NCBI GenBank assembly: GCA_902793195.1
Contig: CADBCS010000016.1
Location: forward strand, 1-64,000
DNA length: 64,000 bases
Direction: 5' to 3'
From: an uncultured Coriobacteriaceae bacterium
GTDB lineage: Bacteria; Actinomycetota; Coriobacteriia; Coriobacteriales; Atopobiaceae
Part shown: positions 46,272 to 53,919 of the stretch, piece after piece
Layout of the letters: every line of letters starts with the position of its first letter
How positions within the stretch are numbered: position 1 is the first letter of the stretch
The notes under the pieces: generated by a model
Seen by the model: only the letters and a program-made list of their open reading frames with translations
What the model was told of the DNA's origin: nothing
Database searches by the model: none
Position numbers and translations under genes: made by a program

Positions 46272-46530
46272 TTAGCCGGCGACAATCCGTCCGTACCTCT
46301 CGCTGCCAATGATGCTCATCATGTGCGCGTACGGGTCCGTCCTTCCGCCCAGCACCTGAGAGAAGATCCTCGCGGAGCAGCCGGAGACCAATGCCACGCC
46401 CCGATCGTTCATGGTCACGGGCTGTTGGCAGTTGCGCGACTGCACGTTCCAAAACACGACACGTGGCAGCTCGTAGCCATGAATCCGATACAGGTACCTC
46501 GTGCACTCGGTTGCGAACGTGCGACGCCCT
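46272..46530 (-). pseudogene. C-terminal remnant of a DUF2828-like protein
   Basis: An 85-codon open frame without a start codon, reaching TAA at 46274-46272. It reads YELPRVVFWNVQSRN, QQPVTMNDRGVALVSGCSAR, IFSQVLGG, TDPYAHMMSIIGSERYGRIV. From memory, this pattern (VVFWNVNSR...PVT...GVALVSGFSP...DPY..M...L....Y) is the C-terminus of DUF2828 proteins, which carry a von Willebrand-A-like domain related to the TROVE/Ro family. The upstream ~400 residues are absent: the frame begins inside the end of rtcB. The N-terminal part was probably deleted. RtcB and Ro-like proteins are known neighbours in other bacteria. Confidence 0.55.
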
Positions 46531-47731
46531 ATGATGCCTTGAAGTTGTAGATGGGTCGCATGACCTCCACGACGTCCACCGACTGCGCGATGGGCCGCAG
46601 GATGTCCTCGGCGGACTTGTATGCCCCGGGCGCCTCGTCGAGCGTCGCCTCGCTCACGGAGGTGGTGTAGACTCCCGCCATCTGCTCGCGATACTCGTCC
46701 AGGCTCAGCTGCTCCTTAGCCGCCGTGCGAGAGAGCACCCGTCCCGCGCCATGGGGAGCCGAGAAGTTCCAGTTGGCATTGCCCCGCCCGCGCGCAAGCA
46801 CCGACCCGTCGCGCATGTTGAGCGGGATGAGCACGAGCTCGCCCTCGTGCGCCGCGATGGCACCCTTGCGCAGGATCATCTCGTCGGTGTCTATGTAGTT
46901 GTGGATGGTGTGGAACGCGTCGCGATCCGCAAGGCCGCAACTGCGGATAACCTCCTCCGCCATGATCTCGCGGCTTCGCCGGGCAAAGCGCTGGCACACC
47001 GCGACATCTGCCAGGTAGTCGTCCAGGTAGCTGCCATACAGCCAGCACAGGTCTGCCGGTACGTTGGACCTGCGCGCCTTGCGCCGTAGCCTCTTGAGCG
47101 CCGCCTGCAACTCCCCCATGCGACCCGCCGCCTTGTACTCGGCAATGAGCGCGTCGCGCTTGGACAAGTAGTCCCCCTTGCCCTGGTGCAGCTCCACGGC
47201 GAGTCGCTGGTAGTGGCGCGCCACCTGCGTCCCGAGGCTGCGGCTCCCGGAGTGGATGACCAGGTACTTGGTGCCGTCCTGGGCCTCGTCGATCTCCATA
47301 AAGTGGTTGCCGCCCCCAAGGGTACCGAGAGAGCGCTGCAGGCGCCCGGTGTCGTGAAGCATGCGATGGCAGCGCAGCTCCGTGAGGTCGAACTCCTCCC
47401 TGCGCCTCGGCCATACGTCGAACCCGGACTGAACCGAGTGGCACGCCGCGTCGAATGCAGGCAAGTCGATGTCTGCGCGTCCAAGGTCCACGGTGTACAT
47501 GCCACAGCCAATGTCCACGCCCACGACGTTGGGCACCGCCTTGTCGGTCACGTGCATGGTGGTACCGATGGTGCAGCCCACACCCGCGTGTGCGTCGGGC
47601 ATGATGCGCACGTGCGCACCTGCGGTAAAGGGTTGGTCGCACATGGCGCGCAAGGCACTCTTCTTCGACATCGACACGAGCCGTTTGCCCGGGACAGAAA
47701 CCAAGAGACGAGCTATGGCCCCTTTTCTCAC
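46529..47731 (-). CDS. rtcB: RtcB-family RNA ligase
   Basis: A 400-aa RtcB-family protein: a Mn/GTP-dependent ligase joining 2',3'-cyclic-phosphate/3'-P to 5'-OH RNA ends. The core is intact: IRIMPDAHAGVGCTIG with the metal-site DxHxG and Cys, NVVGVDIGCGM, LGGGNHFMEIDE, VIHSGSRSLG, HNYIDTDE and APHGAGRVLSR (guanylylation His in the conserved HGAGR). It ends in a normal YNFKAS. The short N-terminus is unusual. The GTG at 47731 overlaps the radical SAM stop (GTGA); ATG 47671 is the alternative, lacking a ribosome site. The coupling places it in the radical SAM operon. Confidence 0.9.
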   Translation of the reverse strand: MRKGAIARLLVSVPGKRLVSMSKKSALRAMCDQPFTAGAHVRIMPDAHAGVGCTIGTTMHVTDKAVPNVVGVDIGCGMYTVDLGRADIDLPAFDAACHSVQSGFDVWPRRREEFDLTELRCHRMLHDTGRLQRSLGTLGGGNHFMEIDEAQDGTKYLVIHSGSRSLGTQVARHYQRLAVELHQGKGDYLSKRDALIAEYKAAGRMGELQAALKRLRRKARRSNVPADLCWLYGSYLDDYLADVAVCQRFARRSREIMAEEVIRSCGLADRDAFHTIHNYIDTDEMILRKGAIAAHEGELVLIPLNMRDGSVLARGRGNANWNFSAPHGAGRVLSRTAAKEQLSLDEYREQMAGVYTTSVSEATLDEAPGAYKSAEDILRPIAQSVDVVEVMRPIYNFKAS

Positions 47732-48789
47732 TCCGGGCACGTGCGCGAACCCGGGGAACTGCCCGGTCGCCTCGCGCAGCACGGTGACTCGTACAGCTTC
47801 CCATGCGAGAAGTGATTGTACGACCTGCAGCCACCGGCACACTTCCAGCTCTTGTCGCACGTCTTGCATGCACCGCCCAACATGTCCAGCTCAAAACCTC
47901 TGTTGTACCGAAACGCACCGGGATCGTTCCAGATTTCAGCCAAAGACCTCTCGCGCAGGTTTCCCTCGACAAACGATTCGTCATACATGGACTCGCAGCC
48001 GCGCACGTTGCCAACGCTGTCTATCCCGATGCTCGTCAGCCCCGCGCGGCATCCCATAAAGACGGCGTTTCCGCTGAGGCTGCCACGCAGCCATCCCTCG
48101 GATTGCGTGTAGTAGCCAATGTTGTCCGCAATGCCAACGGCAAAGTGGTCCCGCCCCGCATGGTCCTCGACGAATCGGATAACGGCACCAAAGTCGATAT
48201 GGGTCGAAAGACCGCCTCGCGCCGCATTGCCCATGGGCGAGCATGCCTGCAACTGCCACGCGAACAAGGGCTTCTCCTTGAGGACCCCATACAACTCATC
48301 CAAGTGCGAGACGTTCTTGGAATGGAGCGTGCTGATAACGGAGACCGGAATCCCACCCGCTGCAAGCGTGTCCATTGCCTCGATGGCGCGCCGGAAGCTT
48401 CCCGCCTGTCGATACGCGTCGTGAACGGCCTCCGGACCGTCGATGGATATGCCCACAGACTCGATCTTGGCGGACTTCAGCGCCGAGACGATGCTGCTGG
48501 AGAACAGGAACCCGTTGGTAATGATGGCAACGACAACCCCTCTGCCCGTGAGCGCACTGGCAATGGTGGACCAGTCATCTCGCATGAACACTTCCCCACC
48601 GATCAGGGACACCCTCTCGCATCCCATGTCCGCCAGCTGTTCCGCGACTAGCAGGCATTCCTGCGTGGTGAGCTCGTTGCGCCTTGCCATTCCCGCCTGC
48701 GAGCCGCAATATTTGCAGGAGAAGCAGCACGCCAGGGTGATCTCCCATACGCAGGTCCTCAATCGATAGCCGCATGCGTTTGGGTTCAT
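47728..48789 (-). CDS. Radical SAM/SPASM peptide-maturase-like enzyme
   Basis: A 353-aa enzyme. The radical SAM CX3CX2C is C21-C25-C28 (ACCFSCKYCGSQAG). The SAM-binding GGE is in VSLIGGEVF; VVAIITNG and GISIDGPEAVHDAYR follow the fold. The C-terminal SPASM domain holds auxiliary-cluster Cys residues (MGCRAGLTSIGIDSVG, VRGCESM, GGACKTCDKSWKCAGGC, SPCC). Such enzymes modify ribosomal peptides or proteins (thioether, cyclophane, Tyr excision). The ATG at 48789 overlaps the stop of the tail-bearing 196-aa gene by ATGA, which makes that protein its likely substrate. Confidence 0.9.
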   Translation of the reverse strand: MNPNACGYRLRTCVWEITLACCFSCKYCGSQAGMARRNELTTQECLLVAEQLADMGCERVSLIGGEVFMRDDWSTIASALTGRGVVVAIITNGFLFSSSIVSALKSAKIESVGISIDGPEAVHDAYRQAGSFRRAIEAMDTLAAGGIPVSVISTLHSKNVSHLDELYGVLKEKPLFAWQLQACSPMGNAARGGLSTHIDFGAVIRFVEDHAGRDHFAVGIADNIGYYTQSEGWLRGSLSGNAVFMGCRAGLTSIGIDSVGNVRGCESMYDESFVEGNLRERSLAEIWNDPGAFRYNRGFELDMLGGACKTCDKSWKCAGGCRSYNHFSHGKLYESPCCARRPGSSPGSRTCPE

Positions 48790-49376
48790 CGTCCACCCTT
48801 CTTGCCAAAGAGATTGGCGATGGACCCCAACACCCCGCCAACGATGGAGGGCGACCCGTAGACGGGAGCAATCGGTGGATCCGGTAGCGGAGGCGCCCCG
48901 TAGACGGTGTCCATGAGCGAAGGCGGTGCGTATACGGCGTCCATTCCCGAATCGTCCCGATCGGAATCGTTCCGATCGCCTATTTGCAGCGTACGGGGAT
49001 ACGTGACTCCGGACGCCCATCCAGAGGGCACGACCGACGCCTCGATGCCCAGGAAGTCGGAGATGGCGAGCGCCATGTCGAGCGAGATGTTCCTCGCGAC
49101 GTCCGTCCTGATGCGAAGTTCGTACTCGAGCTGCGCGGCCACCCGCTCTGCGGCGTTGCGAAGCGCCTGGGGAGTCCCCACGTCCGCGGCATTCGCGAAC
49201 CCCTCGACGTAACCCATATCGACTGTTTGTTGAAGGACGCGCACTTCGAGCGCGCTGGATCCCAGTATGTCGGCAACGAACCCCACGAAGAGCCGCGGCT
49301 CACGCAGGACCTGCGTCCCGCCTTGGAAGAGCGCCACGAACGCAGCCTGTCTGAGGTTTCCGGTCGTATCCTCCAT
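48786..49376 (-). CDS. Putative precursor peptide/protein with C-terminal VYG-type tail
   Basis: A 196-aa protein with no signal or membrane segment. Residues 1-120 are a helical, leader-like domain (RQAAFVALFQGGTQVLREP, LFVGFVADILGSSALEVRVL, ARNISLDMALAISDFLG). Residues 130-146 form an Asp-rich linker. Residues 147-177 carry three Val-Tyr units in Pro-rich context: AVYAPP, TVYGAPP, PVYGSPS. A Gly-rich and basic end (SIVGGVLGS...GKKGGR) closes it. The start ATG has GGGAGGTG. The ATGA overlap with the radical SAM/SPASM gene argues that this is its substrate. The leader domain resembles a domain I have seen in other Coriobacteriia proteins; function otherwise unknown. Confidence 0.7.
   Translation of the reverse strand: MEDTTGNLRQAAFVALFQGGTQVLREPRLFVGFVADILGSSALEVRVLQQTVDMGYVEGFANAADVGTPQALRNAAERVAAQLEYELRIRTDVARNISLDMALAISDFLGIEASVVPSGWASGVTYPRTLQIGDRNDSDRDDSGMDAVYAPPSLMDTVYGAPPLPDPPIAPVYGSPSIVGGVLGSIANLFGKKGGR
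48846..48938 (-). other. Candidate core region: one VYA and two VYG motifs
   Basis: Encodes residues 147-177 of the 196-aa protein. The Val-Tyr pairs at about residues 148, 158 and 172 are spaced 10 and 14 apart, each followed by a small residue and Pro within three positions. XYG is the recognised motif of the PlpX-type radical SAM spliceases, which excise tyramine to leave a beta-amino acid. Whether that reaction occurs here is unknown. Confidence 0.5.
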
Positions 49377-49440
49377 GGGGCACCTCCCGTAAGGTAGCTG
49401 AGTCAATTTGGAGTATATCACGCGCGGAAGAGCCAAACGC

Positions 49441-49470
49441 AGGGAGGGCGCCCATCCGGACGCCCTCCCT
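49441..49470. terminator. Hairpin downstream of the second L,D-transpeptidase
   Basis: AGGGAGGGCG pairs with CGCCCTCCCT around a 10-nt loop, 20 bp past the L,D-transpeptidase stop. It lies upstream of the putative precursor gene, isolating the two transcription units. Confidence 0.65.
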
Positions 49471-49489
49471 TCGCACGCTGTTTCCTGCG

Positions 49490-51961
49490 TTACCAGTGCA
49501 CGTACACGACCTCGCCCACGTACGTGATGTCAAAGAGCTCCTTGGCCTTCTCGTAGGGAAGGTTCACGCAGCCATGGCTGCCGTCGTATTGGTACAGGTC
49601 GCCGCCAAAGGCGCTGCGCCACGTTGCGTCGTGCAGGCCATAGCCACCATAGAAGGGCATCCAGTAGTTCACGTAGCTCTGGTAGTCGGGGTTGCCGTCG
49701 CCGTCGTAGTCCAAGCCGGTGAGGACGGTGCCCATCTGCTTGGAATAGATCGAGAAGGTCCCCTCCACCGTCGAGTGTCCCTGGACCAGGTCTCCGGACA
49801 CGAACGCCGACTCCCACAGCACCTCGCCCTTGTTGTCGAACAGGCGGGCGAACTGGGACTGGAGGTCGACGTCGATGTAGCGCCCGAACTCCTTGTTCCA
49901 CTTGGTGTGCTCGTACGCCTTGTCCCTCGAGATGCCCTCGCGCGTGCGCTCGTCGATAAGGGGTGCCTCGTAACCCTCAACGTTGCCGGAGGAGAGCCGT
50001 GCGCAGAACTCGTCCACAAAGGTGTCGGTATCGAGCATGTAGGCGTTCCAGTCGTCGGTGTGGTAGGCCGCCGTCGAGACCGTCTCCTCGGCCCAGGCAC
50101 GCACGCCGTCCTTGTCGACTGCGATCTTGGGACCCTCGGCGATGGAAATCCATGCGGCATTCTGGTCGGCGGGCGAGGATGTGACGGTCTCACCCTCCAC
50201 GAGCACATCGATGTCGCTGGTGCGAACGGTGTTGGCGTGCTCCACCACGTTGCGATAGTCGGGCAGATCCGTGACGACGGCACTCCTGAACGCCCGTCCG
50301 GGATCGGGGTTGCATTGGGTCTGCATGGCGCGCACGCTGTCCAGGATGGCGGTCTCCACGGTCTTCTCGTCAACCGCGCTGCCCTTGATCTCGCCGGTAA
50401 CCTCGTAGGACCCGGTTTCCTCGTTGAGCGCGATGCGCGCGCCGTCGGAGGGAAGCGTACGGTCGTTGTATGAGTCCACCGCGCGGCTCACCAGCTGGGA
50501 GAGGTTCTCCTTGTCGAAGGTGACGTCGTTGTCGGGCTCGTACGTGTTGTGCGCGAACAGCGCGATGGGCCAGGTAAATGCGCTGGCCTTCCCCCATGTC
50601 TTCTCCAAGAGGGGTTCGGGGTCGCGCTTAAGCCCAATGTCGCTGCCCGTTACCGTGAGGGAGAACTCGCCAGTCGAGACGGCACAGGAATATGTCGTGG
50701 TCTCGGTGTCGAGCGCCTGGCGCGCCTCGTCGCGCGTCATTCCCGAGACGTCGCACCCGTGGATGCTCGTGTTGGGCAGATAGCGCTGGGAGAACCGGTT
50801 GACGCCAACGCCATAGAGCACCAGGACGGTCACTACCACGGCGGCCACGACCGCAATTATGCGGATGCGGCGGCCGCGTCTGCTCAAACCGGCATGTGGA
50901 CCCGAGAGGTACGCCGAGTCCGCGTCCATGGGTACGGGTTCCGCATCCCTGTGCCCCAGCGGCCAGACACGACCGGCATTGGAGGCGACCACGTCCTCGG
51001 AGGTGACACGGTCCTCCGGTGCGAGCCGATAGTCACCATCGACCTCAATGCGCTGCGCGGCCCTGAGCTCGTTGACCACGCGCCTGGGCCTCGGTGCCGC
51101 CTGTGGCGTCGGAGCGTCCTGAACCAGCTCTTCCTCCACCCATTCCACGTCGACGGCGTCGTCCTCGAAGACTGCCTCCCCGTTTGGCGAATCGGCATCC
51201 TCGTAGGCCACGTCCTCGTGGTCGTCCGCGTAGTCGTCGTCCTCGTAGACCACTTCCTCGTACTCGACGACCTCATACTCGTCGTCCGCGTAGTCGTCTT
51301 CTGCGTAGTCGTCGCCTTCGTATGCTTCCCCGGAGTCCTCGTAGACCTCCTCGTACTCGTCGTCCTCGTAGATTACGTCCTGCTCGACAGGCGACTCATC
51401 GGGCGCAGTCTCTGCGGCCTCATCCTCCTCCAGATACGCCCCGTCGAGGTTTTCGTCCTCGTCCACCTGCGTTGGAAAATCACCTGTGGGCACCTGCCGC
51501 ATCTCGATGTCCACCATCCAGGGCGGACGCGACCCACTCGGCTCGTCGCGTTCGTCGATCGGACGCGAGGGGCCCTGTAACGCGGACTCGTCCCCGGCGT
51601 CTGTGAACTCGTCCTCAACGGGTTCGGCCTCAACGGGCTCGCCGGCATCGCCGCGCTCCACTGCGTCGGCATACGCCTTACCCTCTGCGTCCCCGAATCC
51701 CGCGAAACCCGAATACTCCGCAGCATCCTCGTCGACTGACTCGAGGTGGTCCTCTTGCGCCGCTGGTTGGAACGGCTCGAACGCCTGGTCCGGCTGCTCC
51801 GCGTCTGCATCCCGCAAAGGTGGCTCATTGGGGTTGTCGTCAACCGGCTCGTCCTGCGACTCCTCCACAAGGTTGGAGGGCTTGTCCGCAAACTCCGGCT
51901 TGCCCCAAAACCCCCGCTTGCGCCTAGACGCGCGGTTTGTGTTTTCGTTGTCGTACGCCAA
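49490..51961 (-). CDS. Large L,D-transpeptidase with acidic cytoplasmic N-terminal domain (second copy)
   Basis: An 823-aa protein. Residues 1-360 are a cytoplasmic, disordered, highly acidic region, with Tyr/Asp/Glu repeats at about 195-255 (for example YEEVYEDSGEAYEGDDYAED). One transmembrane helix lies at about 366-388 (IIAVVAAVVVTVLVLYGVGV). Outside are VanW-like peptidoglycan-binding modules (about 390-680) and a YkuD domain (about 684-823) with FGRYIDVDLQSQFARL, GYGLHDATW and the catalytic YDGSHGCVNLPY. TTG start after GGGAG; a stop codon two codons upstream excludes anything longer. Its extracellular half parallels the 42188-43639 protein; the acidic part is unique. Confidence 0.88.
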   Translation of the reverse strand: MAYDNENTNRASRRKRGFWGKPEFADKPSNLVEESQDEPVDDNPNEPPLRDADAEQPDQAFEPFQPAAQEDHLESVDEDAAEYSGFAGFGDAEGKAYADAVERGDAGEPVEAEPVEDEFTDAGDESALQGPSRPIDERDEPSGSRPPWMVDIEMRQVPTGDFPTQVDEDENLDGAYLEEDEAAETAPDESPVEQDVIYEDDEYEEVYEDSGEAYEGDDYAEDDYADDEYEVVEYEEVVYEDDDYADDHEDVAYEDADSPNGEAVFEDDAVDVEWVEEELVQDAPTPQAAPRPRRVVNELRAAQRIEVDGDYRLAPEDRVTSEDVVASNAGRVWPLGHRDAEPVPMDADSAYLSGPHAGLSRRGRRIRIIAVVAAVVVTVLVLYGVGVNRFSQRYLPNTSIHGCDVSGMTRDEARQALDTETTTYSCAVSTGEFSLTVTGSDIGLKRDPEPLLEKTWGKASAFTWPIALFAHNTYEPDNDVTFDKENLSQLVSRAVDSYNDRTLPSDGARIALNEETGSYEVTGEIKGSAVDEKTVETAILDSVRAMQTQCNPDPGRAFRSAVVTDLPDYRNVVEHANTVRTSDIDVLVEGETVTSSPADQNAAWISIAEGPKIAVDKDGVRAWAEETVSTAAYHTDDWNAYMLDTDTFVDEFCARLSSGNVEGYEAPLIDERTREGISRDKAYEHTKWNKEFGRYIDVDLQSQFARLFDNKGEVLWESAFVSGDLVQGHSTVEGTFSIYSKQMGTVLTGLDYDGDGNPDYQSYVNYWMPFYGGYGLHDATWRSAFGGDLYQYDGSHGCVNLPYEKAKELFDITYVGEVVYVHW

Positions 51962-52088
51962 TGGTCAATCTCCCAATCTCTCTTATCGCGTGCAAGCATG
52001 CATCATACGTGTTTGCACCCCACATCGCCATAGCGGTGACGGCAAAACACGATTTGTTGACGGATGGCTTGCCCAAAAAGCGTTCTGG

Positions 52089-52688
52089 CTACAGGGTCAC
52101 GCACGATCCAGCGCGGATGAGCAGCGCGTTTGGCGCCACCTTGGCAAACTCACGGGCCTGACTCTCGCCATAGGGCTCCACGGGCTTGAGATGGATGGGC
52201 ACGTTGTGACGCGCACCGATGAGCTCCGCACATCGTGCGGCCTCGCGGACGTCCATGTTGTAGATGCCGTCCCCGGGCAGGAAGGCGTAGTCGATGCCCC
52301 GTGCGGCAAACGTGGACATTTGGTCCGTACGAGACGTGTCGCCGGCAAAGTACAGCAAGAGCCCGTCCGTCGAGACGAGGTAGCCCACGCACTCGTTCCT
52401 GTCGTGGATGGCGTTGTAGGCCTCCACCGCCTCGACCGTCACGTCACCAAATGACTTGGTGAGGTACTCTGTGGGACTGGGATGCGCGTCGAAGTTCTGC
52501 CACACCACGCAGTCCGCGGCATGGGGCATCTTGTTGATGGCCGTGTGGTCGTAGTGCTGATGCGTCACCAGTACGAGGTTGGCGGCAACGTCGTAACCCT
52601 CGCCCATATAGGGGTCGATGTAGACGACCGTGTTGTTATTGGTGGTGAGTCGCAGGCTGCCATGGCCTTGGTAGAGCAGTTTTGCCAT
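52089..52688 (-). CDS. MBL-fold metallo-hydrolase (UlaG-like)
   Basis: A 199-aa hydrolase. The metal motif HxHxDH appears as THQHYDHTAINK. YFAGDTSRTDQM provides the second-site Asp, and PIHLKPVEPYG the last ligand His. The fold resembles the UlaG/RomA-type small MBL proteins (probable phosphodiester or lactone hydrolysis). ATG at 52688 after GGGGAT. Transcribed after the LytTR gene in the same direction, 82 bp away. Confidence 0.88.
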   Translation of the reverse strand: MAKLLYQGHGSLRLTTNNNTVVYIDPYMGEGYDVAANLVLVTHQHYDHTAINKMPHAADCVVWQNFDAHPSPTEYLTKSFGDVTVEAVEAYNAIHDRNECVGYLVSTDGLLLYFAGDTSRTDQMSTFAARGIDYAFLPGDGIYNMDVREAARCAELIGARHNVPIHLKPVEPYGESQAREFAKVAPNALLIRAGSCVTL

Positions 52689-52770
52689 ATCATCCCCTTC
52701 GCCTTCGCGATTGTCCACGCTATGCTACCCCAACCACGACGCCATATGGCATGAAACCTGTTTTGAACAC

Positions 52771-53598
52771 CTATCTTCCCTTTGTGAGCTCCGCCCTCAC
52801 GTCGGCAATGCGCTTGGCGGGAATCGCGATGGAGGTCCCATCGTCGAGCAGCAGGCGACCCGCCTTGAGCTCGACCACGTGATCGCGATTGACGGCATAG
52901 CTGCGATGCACGCGCATTATCTTGCCGTCCACCATCTCCACCGCGTCGCGGATCACGGCCGGGACCACAATCACCTTGGTCATGCAGTGCACGATGGTGC
53001 GCTTGCGATTTGCCTCCAGATAGATGATCTGGGACGGGTGCACCCAGTGAACCGTTCCCTCGGTGTCGTACAACGAGACGCTCTTGCGAGAGGACCCCAG
53101 CTTCATGAGGGACTTCATGTAGCGATACGTCTCGGTTCCCGTATGGATGGGGTAGCTGTCGCCCTGCTCCACGAAGTCGTTGGGAGACGAGAGATGGAAG
53201 TGCGCCAACAGCGTGCGCTTGCCCGAGCGGCGCCACACGAAGGTGCAACGCTGCCACTGGGCGATGATCTGGTCGCTGTTGGGGGGCGTGAGCACAAGAA
53301 AGCGGCACACCACGGCACATACCTGCTCGCTGCAGGCCACGATCGTGTACTCCTCGTCGGTTACGGTCGAGCGGCGCAGTGCCGAGCCGATGGAAGACAG
53401 GAGGTCGCTGAACTCCTCGAGCGTGGACGTGAGGAAATCCTTTTGAGGACCGATCCACACGAGGTCCCCTGCCGACTGCTTGAGGCACCAGTCGAAGTCG
53501 CGTGCCCAAAAGTGATGGACGTAGTCCTTCGTCAACCGCAGTGCCTCGTTGGCGTTCTGCTCCACGGAGCCTGTAGCATGCGTAGTTCTCGTAGCCAT
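52771..53598 (-). CDS. LytTR-type transcriptional regulator with SnoaL-like sensor domain
   Basis: A 275-aa regulator. The N-terminal ~150 residues form an NTF2/SnoaL-like cone (ALRLTKDYVHHFWARDFDW, then RCTFVWRRSGKRTLLAHFH). The C-terminal ~95 residues are a LytTR DNA-binding domain (VHWVHPSQIIYLEANRKRTIVH, MRVHRSYAVNRDHV). There is no receiver domain, so a small ligand rather than phosphorylation may control it. ATG at 53598 with CGGAGTGG. It faces the lipase-glpK operon across a 321-bp structured region and may regulate it. Confidence 0.87.
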   Translation of the reverse strand: MATRTTHATGSVEQNANEALRLTKDYVHHFWARDFDWCLKQSAGDLVWIGPQKDFLTSTLEEFSDLLSSIGSALRRSTVTDEEYTIVACSEQVCAVVCRFLVLTPPNSDQIIAQWQRCTFVWRRSGKRTLLAHFHLSSPNDFVEQGDSYPIHTGTETYRYMKSLMKLGSSRKSVSLYDTEGTVHWVHPSQIIYLEANRKRTIVHCMTKVIVVPAVIRDAVEMVDGKIMRVHRSYAVNRDHVVELKAGRLLLDDGTSIAIPAKRIADVRAELTKGR

Positions 53599-53764
53599 GA
53601 CCACTCCGTTCTTGCGGCGCGGACGATAACACTCGCTTGAATCCAGCATACAAACGAGGTAAACCGCGCGCAAACGTTTCCGAGCCGTTTCGAAGCTTGT
53701 TCCAAAACACGTGTCGTTCGTTCTTCGAGCCGCGACATTTCTTCACAACCCAAGAGGCCCGAGC

Positions 53765-53817
53765 ACCAGCAACATGTGGTTGGACTCGCAGGGTTCCACG
53801 CATGTTGCTGGTCCAAC
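53765..53817. promoter_or_regulatory. Hairpin with mutually exclusive pairing
   Basis: ACCAGCAACATG (53765-53776) pairs perfectly with CATGTTGCTGGT (53801-53812). Separately GTTGGAC (53779-53785) can pair with GTCCAAC (53811-53817), which overlaps the first stem. It lies upstream of the TATAAT of the lipase gene, so it may be a DNA operator, or lie in the LytTR leader. Confidence 0.4.
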
Positions 53818-53832
53818 GACGCGGACCGGCAA

Positions 53833-53860
53833 GCCGGGGACCGTCCCCGAAAGGTCGGTC
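53833..53860. repeat. GGGGACGGTCCC-family repeat, single unit
   Basis: GCCGGGGACCGTCCCCGAAA followed by GGTCGGTC. Core shared with 5385, 14966, 20743 and 26548. It lies immediately upstream of the lipase promoter. Confidence 0.7.
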
Positions 53861-53879
53861 CGCACCGCATGCGCGCTTC

Positions 53880-53885
53880 TATAAT
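53880..53885 (+). promoter_or_regulatory. -10 element (TATAAT) of the lipase-glpK operon
   Basis: A perfect TATAAT followed by GG, 34 bp upstream of the ATG. The -35 position has no match, so activator dependence is plausible; the divergent LytTR regulator is a candidate. Confidence 0.5.
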
Positions 53886-53919
53886 GGAATCGTAAGCATT
53901 GCCCATACGGGAGGACATC

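Larger units (their letters stand above)
53599..53919. other. 321-bp divergent region between the LytTR and lipase-glpK genes
   Basis: It holds a long hairpin with an alternative pairing (53765-53817), a GGGGACGGTCCC-family unit (53833-53860), and a TATAAT -10 (53880-53885). Paired imperfect direct repeats suitable for LytTR binding are not obvious. No gene supported. Confidence 0.6.

Noticed and set aside
48786..49376. A secreted bacteriocin precursor with short leader
   Set aside because: The protein is 196 aa, has no Gly-Gly cleavage context before the tail, and no exporter or protease gene is nearby; it is better described as a protein with a modifiable tail.
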